Source: Homalodisca vitripennis
Taxonomy: Eukaryota; Arthropoda; Insecta; Hemiptera; Cicadellidae
NCBI RefSeq assembly: GCF_021130785.1
Contig: NW_025776813.1
Location: 1 to 64,000 of the forward strand
Direction of reading: 5' to 3'
DNA length: 64,000 nt
The notes below the pieces were generated by a model. It was not told where the DNA came from, made no database searches, and saw only the letters and a list, made by a program, of their open reading frames with translations. Every line of letters starts with the position of its first letter. Position 1 is the first letter of the stretch. The position numbers and the translations under genes are program-made. Positions 24,849 to 36,438 of this stretch are shown one piece after another.

Positions 24849-27800
24849 TGTGAGGTGTTTCGGTGAAATCGCTTTTTATATCGTCTGCCCTGATAGTTGC
24901 AGTCGTGCTGGGTTCTATTCCAGGGTTTTGATATCGACTTATAGCTATTTCTATCTTACCCGCGCCCTCACCGTACGCTGGTAGAGATCGATATGATACA
25001 CAAGGTTAAACGTGAGTGAACAGAAAATCTCAGACTCGTTCAGAGCGAATTCAGTTATTCGCACTCTTCAATAGAAACGATATCATCACAGTTTCCTGTT
25101 CTATGTTTCGCGATTTTACGTGGATAAATGTTGATTAGAGCTGTCAATGCCCCGTTCTAGAATGCGACGTTTAGAAATAAATCCTATTGTAACGACGACT
25201 ATTTGACAATTATTTGTGCGTGAGAAAAACAGATTTTTAATATCGGTGGTCCGCGAGATCTTTATTCCACAGCCGTTGGCTCAAACCGGTCTCGGTATCG
25301 TCTGCTCGTTTCTTCTTCCTTCAGTGTGTTGTTGTGCTGTGTTAAGCTGAGGTTATGTTTTGACTTTATAGTATCAAAATAAAATATTAAATATATTAAA
25401 CCAACAGATTCCTTCTCTATACTAACAAGACTAACGTTAACGTATAAGTTTATAAGTTAAGCTGGAAGCAAAATGTCTTAGGGAAGTCTTGTGTTATATC
25501 TCTCTCCTGTGAAGCAGCTAAATCCCTTCTAGCAAATATATTTAGGTTATTTAATACAAGTATCCTTGTTCAGCAATAATACAGGTATTTCGTGTGTACT
25601 ATTTTCCTCTTTAAGCCCTTAGTATCAAATATGCTAATATTAACAAGCATTAAAAGTTTGTTATAGCCTACAACCTAACAGTCACTTTGAAACATACTCT
25701 TCGAAGTAGGAAGTAAAGCTTATGCGATTTACAGGGCACCAAACAAATATTATTTAGAAACCGGGCTGAGAATTCAGAGGTTTATTAAGCCAATGAATAA
25801 TATATCTGTAAACAAGGCTGTTACCTAGATAGCCTAAATTAAGTTCCCAGCCTATCCTGGCGTTGATCAATAACTTTGAGCTTAGGCTATTAGGCCTACA
25901 CGACTTAAAGTAAGCAAAATATATTATCATGAGCTATAGAAAGGTTTATATATGCTATATCTAGTAGATTGACCAAGTACATACACCTAACTTATCTTAT
26001 GCACCAAACTATTAACTTTTAAGAATAGGATAACAAACCTATACAGCTTATAGGATGCAAAATATGCGTTTGCAAACTAGGACAGGTAGTGAAAGGTAAT
26101 AGAACCTATATTTAATAGATACTCTACTGTCACTAGACGAGATAGCCTATAAGCTGGTCTTAACCTATCCTACGCACCGAATTATCAATTTTAGGAATAG
26201 GATCACAAACCTACGCGGCTGATAGGATGCAAAATACGCGTTTGCAAACTAGGATAGGTAGTGAAGGGTAGTGTAACCTATAATGAATAGATACGCTACA
26301 GGCGCTAACCGCAATAACCTATAAGCTGCTGTTAACCTATCCTACGCACTGAATTATTAATTATAGGAATAGGATAACAAGCCTACGCGGCTTTTAGGAT
26401 GCAAAATACACGTTTGCAAACTAGGACAGGTAGTGAAAGGTAATAGAACCTATATTTGATAGATACACCACTGTCACCAAACGAGATTACCTATAAGCTG
26501 CTGTTAACCTATCCTACGCACCGAATTATCAATTTTAGGAATAGGATAACAAGCCTACGCGGCTTATAGGATGCAAAATACACGTTTGCAAACTAGGACA
26601 GGTAGTGAAAGGTAATAGAACCTATATTTGGTAGATACACTACTGTCACCAAACGAGATAACCTATAAGCTGCTGTTAACCTATCCTACGCACCGAATTA
26701 TCAATTTTAGGAATAGGATAACAAGCCTACGCGGCTTATAGGATGCAAAATACACGTTTGCAAACTAGGACAGGTAGTGAAAGGTAATAGAACCTATATT
26801 TGATAGATACACCACTGTCACCAAACGAGATTACCTATAAGCTGCTGTTAACCTATCCTACGCACCGAATTATCAATTTTAGGAATAGGATAACAAGCCT
26901 ACGCGGCTTATAGGATACAAAATACACGTTTGCAAACTAGGACAGGTAGTGAAAGGTAATAGAACCTATATTTGGTAGATACACTACTGTCACCAAACGA
27001 GATAACCTATAAGCTGCTGTTAACCTATCCTACGCACCGAATTATTAATTTTAGGAATAGGATAACAAGCCTACGCGGCTTATAGGATGCAAAATACACG
27101 TTTGCAAACTAGGACAGGTAGTAAAACGTAATAGAACCTATATTTGGTAGATACACTACTGTCACCAAACGAGATAACCTATAAGCTGCTGTTAACCTAT
27201 CCTACGCACCGAATCATTAATTTTAGGAATAGGATAACAAGCCTACGCGGCTTATAGGATGCAAAATACGCGTTTGCAAACTAGGACAGGTAGTGAAAGG
27301 TAATAGAACCTATATTTGATAGATAAACTACTGTCACCAAACGGGATAACCTATAAGCTGCTGTTAACCTATCCTACGCACCGAATTATTAATTTTAGGA
27401 ATAGGATAACAAGCCTACGCGGCTTATAGGATGCAAAATACACGTTTGCAAACTAGGACAGGTAGTGAAAGGTAATAGAACCTATATTTAATAGATACTC
27501 TACTGTCACTAGACGAGATAGCCTATAAGCTGGTCTTAACCTATCCTACGCACCGAATTATCAATTTTAGGAATAGGATCACAAACCTACGCGGCTGATA
27601 GGATGCAAAATACGCGTTTGCAAACTAGGATAGGTAGTGAAGGGTAGTGTAACCTATAATGAATAGATACGCTACAGGCGCTAACCGCAATAACCTATAA
27701 GCTGCTGTTAACCTATCCTACGCACTGAATTATTAATTATAGGAATAGGATAACAAGCCTACGCGGCTTTTAGGATGCAAAATACACGTTTGCAAACTAG

Positions 27801-29646
27801 GACAGGTAGTGAAAGGTAATAGAACCTATATTTGATAAATACACCACTGTCACCAAACGAGATTACCTATAAGCTGCTGTTAACCTATCCTACGCACCGA
27901 ATTATCAATTTTAGGAATAGGATAACAAGCCTACGCGGCTTATAGGATGCAAAATACACGTTTGCAAACTAGGACAGGTAGTGAAAGGTAATAGAACCTA
28001 TATTTGGTAGATACACTACTGTCACCAAACGAGATAACCTATAAGCTGCTGTTAACCTATCCTACGCACCGAATTATCAATTTTAGGAATAGGATAACAA
28101 GCCTACGCGGCTTATAGGATGCAAAATACACGTTTGCAAACTAGGACAGGTAGTGAAAGGTAATAGAACCTATATTTGATAGATACACCACTGTCACCAA
28201 ACGAGATTACCTATAAGCTGCTGTTAACCCATCCTACGCACCGAATTATCAATTTTAGGAATAGGATAAAAAGCCTACGCGGCTTATAGGATACAAAATA
28301 CACGTTTGCAAACTAGGACAGGTAGTGAAAGGTAATAGAACCTATATTTGGTAGATACACTACTGTCACCAAAACGAGATAACCTATAAGCTGCTGTTAA
28401 CCTATCCTACGCACCGAATTATTAATTTTAGGAATAGGATAACAAGCCTACGCGGCTTATAGGATGCAAAATACACGTTTGCAAACTAGGACAGGTAGTG
28501 AAAGGTAATAGAACTTATATTTGGTAGATACACTACTGTCTCCAAACGAGATAACCTATAAGCTGCTGTTAACCTATCCTACGCACCGAATTATCAATTT
28601 TAGGAATAGGATAACAAGCCTACGCGGCTTATAGGATGCAAAATACACGTTTGCAAACTAGGACAGGTAGTGAAAGGTAATAGAACCTATATTTGATAGA
28701 TACACTACTGTCACCAAACGGGATAACCTATAAGCTGCTGTTAACCTATCCTACGCACCGAATTATCAATTTTACGAATAGGATAACAAGCCTACGCGGC
28801 TTATAGGATGCAAAATACACGTTTGCAAACTAGGACAGGTAGTGAAAGGTAATAGAACCTATATTTGATAGATACACTACTGTCACCAAACGGGATATCC
28901 TATAAGCTGCTGTTAACCTATCCTACACACCGAATTATTAATTTTAGGAATAGGATAACAAGCCTACGCGGCTTATAGGATGCAAAATACACGTTTGCAA
29001 ACTAGGACAGGTAGTGAAAGGTAATAGAACCTATATTTAATAGATACACTACTGTCACTAAACGAAAATAACCTATACTACACACCGAATTATTAATTTT
29101 TCAAAGATTCCGTAGAATTCAAGGTTAACGAATCAGCACTAGTTTTTATATTCAACATTCAAATATTCGTACTGTTTTTAAATTCCCTTAATGATTACAA
29201 TTCGGGGTGACTCACCAAAAGACGATATATGGCGACTGCGTATTCTCTCGTACAGGGCTCTCGTATTCCTCGACTCGACTTCAGACTTCATAAACCGACG
29301 TCCGCAAGCGAAAACTCTTCTCCTCGAATTGGCTTCACTCCACGACGTTAGCAAGCAAAAACTCTCGGTCCCTTGTCGGATCGGCTGTATAAGTAGGCCG
29401 CCAGCCGGTCATGCGCAGAGACGCGTTTTCGTCAGTCGTCGCCAGACGCTGCAGCGGTCACATCGGAGCTCCGGCTAACTGCACTGCCCCGAGTAGAGAG
29501 GTTCCCTAACCTCAAATCGATTCCTTCTAATGGAATGACGACGACGACTATCGACAAAAAAAGATAAATCGACACACCTACTTGTCAAAAATAAACGTTT
29601 TTCTCATTTAAGAAAAAAAAACGGGGTATAAAATTGAACCCTTACA
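24849..29646 (-). repeat. Gypsy B 3' LTR (4798 bp)
   Basis: Nearly identical to 36439-39707 outside the central satellite. It has about 18 satellite units against about 9 in the other LTR. A plus-strand 95-codon frame near its right end (29191-29478) recurs in the other LTR (39241-39528) but lies antisense to the element and has no recognisable motif, so I do not call it a gene. Confidence 0.9.
25990..29095 (-). repeat. 172-bp satellite array in Gypsy B 3' LTR, about 18 units
   Basis: The phrase aacctatcctacgcaccgaa recurs at an exact 172-base step (for example 26337, 26510, 26682, 26854, 27026). Each unit also contains aggataacaagcctacgcgg, acacgtttgcaaactagg and tactgtcacc. The two edge units are diverged. 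Distinctive variants (gctacaggcgctaaccgc at 26295 and 27671; tctactgtcactagacgag at 26123 and 27499) repeat at 1376 bases, which is 8 units. An 8-unit block has therefore been duplicated inside this LTR. Confidence 0.95.
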
Positions 29647-29656
29647 CCCCCCACTT
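29647..29656 (-). promoter_or_regulatory. Gypsy B polypurine tract
   Basis: Minus strand AAGTGGGGGG directly before the LTR start TGTAAGGG, the expected plus-strand primer site. Confidence 0.8.
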
Positions 29657-29944
29657 ACTTCGTGGAGAAAATAAAAACTAAAAAAAAGACTCTGAAGTCG
29701 GATTAACAAATCAAAATAAACTTACTTTTCGCAAAAACTAAACATAAAAGAAATAAGGCAAACTAAAAGTGTACACTTCGTTCTCAAATTACTAAATTCC
29801 CCTACGCCCCGTAGGAGAAAACAAAATAAAAATTCTTCTTAAAACTGCCCTCTCTTTCCATTATTTTTTCTTTGGGAAGACTGGAAGGCCCAATTTTCCG
29901 GACATTTATCCTCTTCCACTCGTTCGTCCCCGGTATCTGGACCT

Positions 29945-30320
29945 TCATGGTACGGCCGTTTTTCCACGGGTCCTCTTTGGTTTGGTGCCGTGAGGACGCT
30001 TTGGAGGGTCGCCCATCCTTTCCTGCGTTGCCGTCTCCTCTGGCTGGGATTTCACCGACGGGGCTACTCGAAGGAATCCCTCTTCCTCGGGGTCCGGGAT
30101 CACTTCAATCGAGCTGCCCATGCTCCACCCGGGCGACAAAGAGAGGACGTCACCCTCGTCCATAGGTGACAGTCTGGCCAGCTCTAGTAGTGTGGGTTTG
30201 GGAGACCTACACTTGTCAACCTCCATGTGTCCCGAGGACGTTCCCGCGGCACCTTCCGGTGGGTTTATCGCGTCCACCTCCTCCTGCAGGACAACCGATC
30301 TCTTCTGGTGTTTCGTCCTC
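29945..30320 (-). CDS. Gypsy B acidic tail ORF after Ulp1
   Basis: Open frame of about 110 codons or more, with no clear ATG: the listed start codon is GTG and the frame continues upstream. It is rich in Pro, Glu, Ser and Gly, with LARLSPMDEGDVLSLSPGW and a basic end (KPKRTRGK). It may be a C-terminal extension of the Ulp1 protein reached after a frameshift, or a separate small product. No family recognised. Confidence 0.4.
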
Positions 30321-30364
30321 GGCCGGAAGTATAAGTGACCACTTCGTTGGGTCAGTTAGCTGGT

Positions 30365-31057
30365 CTAACTCTTTGGCCAGATCTTTCGAAAGACCAGTCC
30401 GGTTCCTCCCCCGGAAACAATTCCGGCTGGCTGCTCTTGTTTCTCGGTCACCGAATCCTCCCGAAGTTCTTTCGCCATCTGCCGTCTGAACTCTCGGCCA
30501 TCTACTCGCAATTCCTTAGCCTCCCGTCCCCCGCAGATGGCTCCGGCGATAGCGCAGAGGAAAACCCCGCAGTCCACAAGGTTGTCCTGTGAAGGACAAC
30601 TCCGCTCACCGTAGAGGCACCAACTCCGGGCCTCGGTCTTGGCCCTCATCTCCTCCTTCTTCAGGTATTCGCGCAGAAGATCCATCGCCGGCTTGTGGTT
30701 TCTTCCTTTTAGGGAGTCGTATGCGCTGATGGTTTCCTTCCGTGGCTCTACTACGAGAAGCCACCAGTGGCCGACGTCCGCCAACTCCTCATGTACGGGG
30801 ACGAGGATTTTCTCATAATCCCACAAGTCCTGGTCGCGATGGTGACCCCGCGCTCGCTCGTGGCCGGATCTCTTCAGCACCGTGAAGAAGTAGGAGTCCA
30901 GTGCGAGGACATTTGGCAGGTTATGATCCATCGCATTCCGTCTCTCCAGAAGCCGCAGATACGCCGAAATTACCTCGCCGTTTAGCAGCTGTCCAGGAAA
31001 AAGCCGCTCTGAATCGCATGGCAGCAAACGGACCTGTTTCCTTACGACTCGTGCCAT
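30365..31057 (-). CDS. Ulp1-family (C48) cysteine protease carried by Gypsy B
   Basis: An intact 230-residue frame with ATG start, lying downstream of integrase where Gypsy elements may carry an extra gene. All four functional positions of a Ulp1/SENP protease are visible: His in DVGHWWLLVVE (about residue 97), Asp in ISAYDSLKG, the oxyanion Gln in CPSQDN, and the nucleophile Cys in VDCGVFLCA (about 166). Family members cleave SUMO precursors or SUMO-conjugates. It is open while gag and pol around it are frameshifted, which may reflect chance or selection. A role in removing SUMO from host silencing or integration factors is inference. It is not an envelope gene: there is no signal peptide or transmembrane segment. 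Confidence 0.8.
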   Translation of the reverse strand: MARVVRKQVRLLPCDSERLFPGQLLNGEVISAYLRLLERRNAMDHNLPNVLALDSYFFTVLKRSGHERARGHHRDQDLWDYEKILVPVHEELADVGHWWLLVVEPRKETISAYDSLKGRNHKPAMDLLREYLKKEEMRAKTEARSWCLYGERSCPSQDNLVDCGVFLCAIAGAICGGREAKELRVDGREFRRQMAKELREDSVTEKQEQPAGIVSGGGTGLVFRKIWPKS

Positions 31058-31492
31058 CTTCCTTATCTGTCAAACTGTGGAACAAAAACCCAGACACACA
31101 AGCCAAGCTCTAGACTACCGTGCAAAGCCACAAGGTAACCACTCAAGCACACAAAAACTACAAATGCAAATAGCAGGGGATAGTGCAGTTAGCGTGCAAC
31201 CTGCAACCCAAAGCAAGAGTTCAACACATGCAGGAATCACAAAACTAAACTAGACATCCTTATCTATAACGTGCGAAGTTACAGCCTACTACTTACCCAG
31301 TAGGAGCTGCAATATCCGGCTTATTCAGCCAGATAGACGTGTTCCCTTAGTCGACATACTTTTTTAAGTCTTTGACGTGAGCTCTTAGCACATTCTTTTT
31401 TCGACCACAGAGGCTATAGATGTTTGAATCCGAACCTTTCTACAATTTTATAAGGCCCGTCGTATTTTGCCGCTAGCTTCGAGGCGAAAGAG

Positions 31493-32322
31493 TCAATCGC
31501 CGACGAGAGATGGTGTTGTTTCAGCCACACCAACTCCCCAACCCGGAAATTTTTCCTCTCTCCGCCTTAGGTTGTAATATTTTGCTTGAGATCGACTCGC
31601 TCTTTCTAAATTCGAATGGCATTGCTTGTACAGTTTCGCGAAAGCTTCTAATCTTTTCCGGTTCGTATCTGTCACATGAGACTCGGAGTCATTTTTTGCC
31701 CGTTCTGTACCTTTAGGGGGCCATGGATTGCATTCGGTAACCGCAATTCCCGTCCAAAATTTAATAAAGCTGGAGTAAATCCCGTAGAATTATGTACGGC
31801 GGTGTTCATATGGCGTACCTGAATTCGTTCAAGTGTATGTCCCAAAGCCGTTGATCTTCTTTGACGTACTGTGCGATCATCGTCTTTAGGACTCGATTCG
31901 CCCGCTCCACCGGATTCTCTTGAGGCGTGTAGGGTGCTGTCAGTTGATGTTCGATTCCCCATCTCTCCAGTAAAATTACGCCATAGCTTGGCCGTAAACT
32001 GCGATCCATTATCAGTGATGGTGACCTCTGGTGCGCCGTATCGAAAAAGCACCAAATTTTGAAACGCATTCACCACATTCGTCGCGGTCACTGATTTTAA
32101 CGAACACAGTTCTACCCATTTCGTGAAGATATCCTGTACGACTAGGATAAACCTCGCACCTCTTCGTGAACGTGGCAAGGGTCCTATTATATCGGCTGTG
32201 ACCTTATACCATGGACCAGTTGGTCTCCGAAAGTACATCTTTCCTGCTGGTTTCCGTTGTTCAACCTTGTGCGCCTGACAAGACTGACATCTTCTAACAT
32301 AATTCTTCACATCTGTGAGCAA
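31493..32322 (-). pseudogene. Gypsy B integrase
   Basis: The N-terminal zinc-binding region ends in RRCQSCQAHK. The core has VTADIIGPLPR (first Asp) and VTITDNGSQF (second Asp) in one frame. After a shift near 32000, ENPVERANRVLK supplies the catalytic Glu. A Lys/Arg-rich C-terminal part follows to about 31493 in further frames. It inserts the cDNA into host DNA. The triad is preserved but the reading frame is not. Confidence 0.85.
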
Positions 32323-32590
32323 TCCCGGCCAATAATACCTCTCTTGGACTCGCTTTGCCGTTTTTTCTTATTCCGAGATGGCCGGCCGTTTCGCGATCGT
32401 GATTTTCATTCAACACAGCTTCTCGCTTGTCTTTTGGCACACACAGTTTTCCAATTTAGAGAGTCGTCGAACCTATTCGCCCTTCCTCGGGGCTTATACT
32501 TCATAAGGTTTCCTCCGGCAATCCTTAAATTTCGGCACGTGTCGGGCTTGGAGGTAACTCTAGCGAACATCTTGTGGTACCAATCTCGCT

Positions 32591-33130
32591 TTAAAAGAGT
32601 CCGATTCCTTTTTCCAAAACTTCTGCGCTAGAGCATAACTGAGAGCTGTTTGCACCTTCTACGGGGTAGCGAGACAGAGCATCTGCCACTCTGTTTAGTG
32701 TACCCTTCCGGTAATGAATCTCAAAATCGTTCTGCTGAAGTTCTAGCACCCACCGAGCTAGTCGTCCCGTCGGCTGCTGAATATTCATCAGCCATTTTGA
32801 GAGCCTGATGATCGGTAACGGCGATAAATTTGTACCCCTCCAGATATGGCCTAAATTTCTTTACCGCCCATACTAACGCCAAACATTCCTTTTTCGGTAA
32901 CGGTGAAACTTTTTCTCACCGTCGGTCAAACAATCGGCTAGCAAATGCTATAACGCGTTCTCTCTTATCGATTTTCTGAGTCAATGCTGCACCCAGTCCA
33001 TCATTCGAAGCATCTACTTCTAGCCAAAACGTTTGTTTGAAAATCGGGACACGCTAGTATTGGTGTATCGGAAAGCTTATCTTTAAGCTCGAGAAACGCA
33101 CTCTGTTGTTCGTCCGTCCAATCCCACTTT
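32591..33130 (-). pseudogene. Gypsy B RNase H region
   Basis: Broken frames read through an RNase H domain. A stretch around 32800-32900 carries the TDHQAL motif, and 32591-32788 carries the end with IHYRKGTLNRVADALSR, typical of Gypsy RNase H. It degrades the RNA strand during reverse transcription. There are several indels. Confidence 0.7.
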
Positions 33131-33304
33131 TTCACTTTTTCTTTAAAAGTTTGGTTAGAGGTCTAGTTGATTTGGCGAAATTCTCCACAAATCTTCTATA
33201 CCAAGAAGCGAGTCCTAGGAAGCTTCTCAAAGAGCGAACTGAAGTAGGAGTGGGGAACTCTCGGATGGCTCGTACCTTTTTCTGGGTCTGTACGAATTCC
33301 GTCT

Positions 33305-33920
33305 TTATTTACAAACGTGGCCTAAATATTTTAATTCTCGTTTGCAGAATTGACATTTCTCTGCATTTGGTTTCAGACCAGCGCCTCGTAGCCTATTGAA
33401 GACATCCTTGAGGAGCGTTAAGTGTTCTTCAAACGTCTTACTGACAATAATTAGGTCATCTAAATAAGCAAATGCTTTTGGCTCTAGCTCGGGACCTATA
33501 ATTTGGTCTAGTAATCGTTGGAACGTTGCTCCAGCAGAATGCAATCCAAACGGCATTACCCGAAAATGGTACAGGCCCTTGCCAGGTACGGTGAAAGCAG
33601 TGAGAGGTTTGCTTTCTTGCGAAAGGGGTACCTGCCAATATCCTTGTTTCAAATCGATGGTAGAGATGAAGGAGGCTTCTCTCAATTTCTCCAAAATCGA
33701 ATTTATTTGGGGCAACGGGTACGCGTCTTTCTCGCTGACGCCATTTAATTTTCTAAAATCTATGCAGAAACCATATTTCCCACTGGGTTTCTTCACGAGC
33801 ACTATCGGAGAACTCCACGGGCTCGACGATGGTTTCTATAACTCCATCTTGTAACATCTTATCAACTTCCTCGTTAATGATCTGTTTGCATCGCCGGATT
33901 TCTAGAATAGTATCGTTGTT
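33305..33920 (-). pseudogene. Gypsy B reverse transcriptase
   Basis: The frame at 33305-33802 has LVKKPSGKYGFCIDFRKLN, DAYPLPQIN, STIDLKQGYWQVPL (first Asp), FRVMPFGLHSAGATFQRLL and FAYLDDLIIVS (YLDD catalytic centre). It is a Ty3/Gypsy-type RT. The fingers segment before 33802 is in another frame, and the RNase H follows after 33305. Confidence 0.88.
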
Positions 33921-34460
33921 TTATCGGTTCGTTCTTGCTGAGTTTGATTCGATGCTCCACCAAAGTTGTTTTTTTTCTTTTTTTCCCGAGCAGGACTCGA
34001 ATTTAGGAAGCTCTTCCTGTAAAAATTCGTTCAATATGTGTCTCTCTTCGTCATCTAGTGAACTAACCTCCTCTGGTACTCTGTCGCTATTCATACAGCT
34101 GACGTCGGTCACACGACTGTCATATAGATCTCTGCCGCAGTTAACTGATACCAAATTTAATGGTCGGATCAGGTCCATGCCCAGGATGATCGGGGCAGTC
34201 AGCGACGGCAAATACGCAGTTGCTACGTCCAGCTCGTGATCGGTGATTCTGCATTTAAAGCGATATATGCTCGAGACGGACACTTGAGTATTGTCGGCTA
34301 GTGAGATTTTGAATTGTTTCCTCGCAGGTAGAACGCCTACTTTCCCCAGGAAATCGGCTACCTCTTCATTAATGAGTGACGCCACTGCACCGGTATCAAT
34401 CAACGCTTTGAAGTTTTCTTCCGTAAATCTCCACGTTCGTGTACGGTCTTGGGTCATCAA
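33921..34460 (-). pseudogene. Gypsy B retropepsin-like protease
   Basis: FKALIDTGAVASLINEE carries the DTGA active site of a retroviral-type aspartic protease, followed by APIILGMDLI, the usual second conserved block (ILGMD). It processes Gag-Pol. The frame ends in a Glu/Lys-rich linker to RT. Confidence 0.85.
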
Positions 34461-34535
34461 TATCGATTCGATTGTTCATGTGCCACAAAAAATTTTTAAT
34501 TTTGTCGAGCCATTCATTCCATTCTTTTGGGGTAG

Positions 34536-34910
34536 TCAGTTTTGACTTCGGTTTGGACTCCGGTGACCCCCAACTCCCGAAGTCCTCGCTTCGTTTCCCG
34601 ATTGCCTACAATCACATGATGTCGTTTTAACACCTGGCTTCTTACAGTTGAAACATTTCAAATTCCTTGGTTTTCTACAATTTCTATAGAGATGGCCTGG
34701 TATTTCGCAGTTCCAACATACTATCCCTCGTATACTATTAGGCTGTGACGGGTTATTTTGGTCGCCACAAGTTTGCATGTGTGTAGTGGCTCTCTGATCG
34801 GTGGACGGTTCATTGAAAGATACTTTCCGGTGCCCGCTGTCGGATGGCCTGGTTTGCGCAGTTTCAAGTTTATCCTGAGTTTCCGTCCCGGGATGTGCAG
34901 TCCTAGACAC
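34536..34910 (-). pseudogene. Gypsy B nucleocapsid zinc knuckles
   Basis: CWNCEIPGHLYRNC is a canonical CCHC knuckle. It is followed by CFNCKKPGVKTTSC with a further Cys, the His-less second knuckle common in insect Gypsy Gags. It binds RNA. Confidence 0.8.
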
Positions 34911-34979
34911 GGCATATGCTTGAAAACTTTCTTTCAGTTGCTGAGATCTACCTTTGCTTTGAAATGCTGTTTTCCGGAA

Positions 34980-36331
34980 CTAGCGCTTGAGCAGGACTCG
35001 GTGGAGGGCGATAATTAAGTTTTTTCTCGTAGAAAAGTTTCATACTCATCAGCAACCTTCATTAGTCCGGCTAAGTTCACGAAAATCTCTCCTTCGAACA
35101 TACATTTTATACGTCGGGTGCGTATTATTGTAGATTCTCTCTAACTTCTCAGTCTCCGAAAATCCTCCTCTTCTTCTGATGAGAGTAGACAGAGCAACAA
35201 CGTATTGTTTAAACAGTTCTCCATCGCCTTGGGTTCGTTTTCGAATTTCATCATCCAGATGAACGATATACCCCGGTGGCAGGTACTGTATCTGAAAGTC
35301 TTGAAAGAAAATCTACAAAGTTTGCCCAAATATCTCGATTATTTCTGTACCACAAAAGTGCACTCTCTTTTAGCAGTTCAGGTAGAGCTTTTAAGCATTC
35401 GATCTTGTTGGACTTCATAAGCATCCATCAATTCGTGTAGTCGTTCTAAGAACGATATGGCGTCAGTATCTCTCCTGCCATCAAAACGAAGATTCCATTT
35501 GCGCACCATATTGCACAATGTAGCGGTGTCTGAAATGCTGTGTGGGTTACTCTCGAAACCAGACGCCATGTTTCCTGACTGCGTATTAGTGAACTCGTAA
35601 TACTGTCGTGGTAGCGAGTTTGATGGATGTACGTTCCGGGATGCCATCAATTCATACTCTGAATTCTGGCTCAACTCTCTCGGGGTTGTTTGTTCGAAAG
35701 TAGTTGCTCTAGTCGCTACGAGTTGGGACTGTGGTCGTACAGCTCCTGACATGATTCGCTTAACTTCTTCGAACGTAGCGGTAGGCGGGAGACCAAGCAT
35801 CTCTCTAATAACTTCCATCTCTGTTCCTGTCTTCGATTGCACATTTTCGTTATTTGGGAGAGTTTCGCCGCTCGTTGCTCGACTCACACTTCCATATTCC
35901 GTAGGAGCAAATCCGAGGGAAGGGCTCTTCGCAATCCCACTTCGTGCTAATCGCACTAATTCTGCTCGCAACTGTTGGCTATTTCCGTCATTCGGTACTC
36001 CATATATATTAAGTTCAGCTTGTAGCTGCGGTTTGGTGAGCTTATAAACCCAGCTAACCCTTGCATCCAAGTCGGTTGATATATTGCCGTCATCGGCGCT
36101 TGGAGTTACCAAAGTCTGAGGATTTATCGGATGTCCTGTTTGAACGGTCTTTGGTATTACTCCAGTAGAAGTAGACGTCGTAGGCGGAGGCTTCGTTGTT
36201 TTTGAATCTGTTTTCTTTGTATCGCTTGAAGTACCGCTTTCTCCTCCATTAATATACATCCAAAATACGTTCCATCCAAGAAGGTTTAGAATGGTTCTCA
36301 GAAACCTTAAAATGTATAGATCCATTTTCAA
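34980..36331 (-). pseudogene. Gypsy B Gag capsid region
   Basis: The open frame at 35378-36331 begins with a Thr/Pro-rich linker, then WVYKLTKPQLQAELNIYGV (a SAP-like or leader segment), and ends in the start of a capsid domain (FDGRRDTDAISFLERLHEL). The capsid continues after 35378 in other frames. Gag forms the virus-like particle. There are several frameshifts. Confidence 0.65.
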
Positions 36332-36415
36332 TAGTTATTCGCAGTAAGTTTGTGTATTTTAAGTTGTCTCTGTCGTATCACTTAGTATTTTGTCTTTCGA
36401 TTTTTATTCTTTTCA

Positions 36416-36433
36416 GTCCCTGTTCGGGCGCCA
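36416..36433 (-). promoter_or_regulatory. Gypsy B primer-binding site, tRNA-Lys type
   Basis: The minus strand reads TGGCGCCCGAACAGGGAC, an 18-base match to the known tRNA-Lys primer-binding sequence, five bases inside the 5' LTR. Confidence 0.95.
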
Positions 36434-36438
36434 TTTTA

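Noticed and set aside
25990..29095. CRISPR-like array
   Set aside because: Units are 172 bases and near-identical throughout with no unique spacers; this is a satellite inside a eukaryotic LTR.
29191..29478. 95-codon plus-strand frame repeated identically at 39241-39528
   Set aside because: It lies in both Gypsy B LTRs, antisense to the element, and is repeated only because the LTRs are. It has no motif, so I treat it as non-coding LTR sequence.
33518..34239. several plus-strand frames across Gypsy B pol
   Set aside because: Shadows of the minus-strand RT and protease, whose catalytic motifs are unmistakable.
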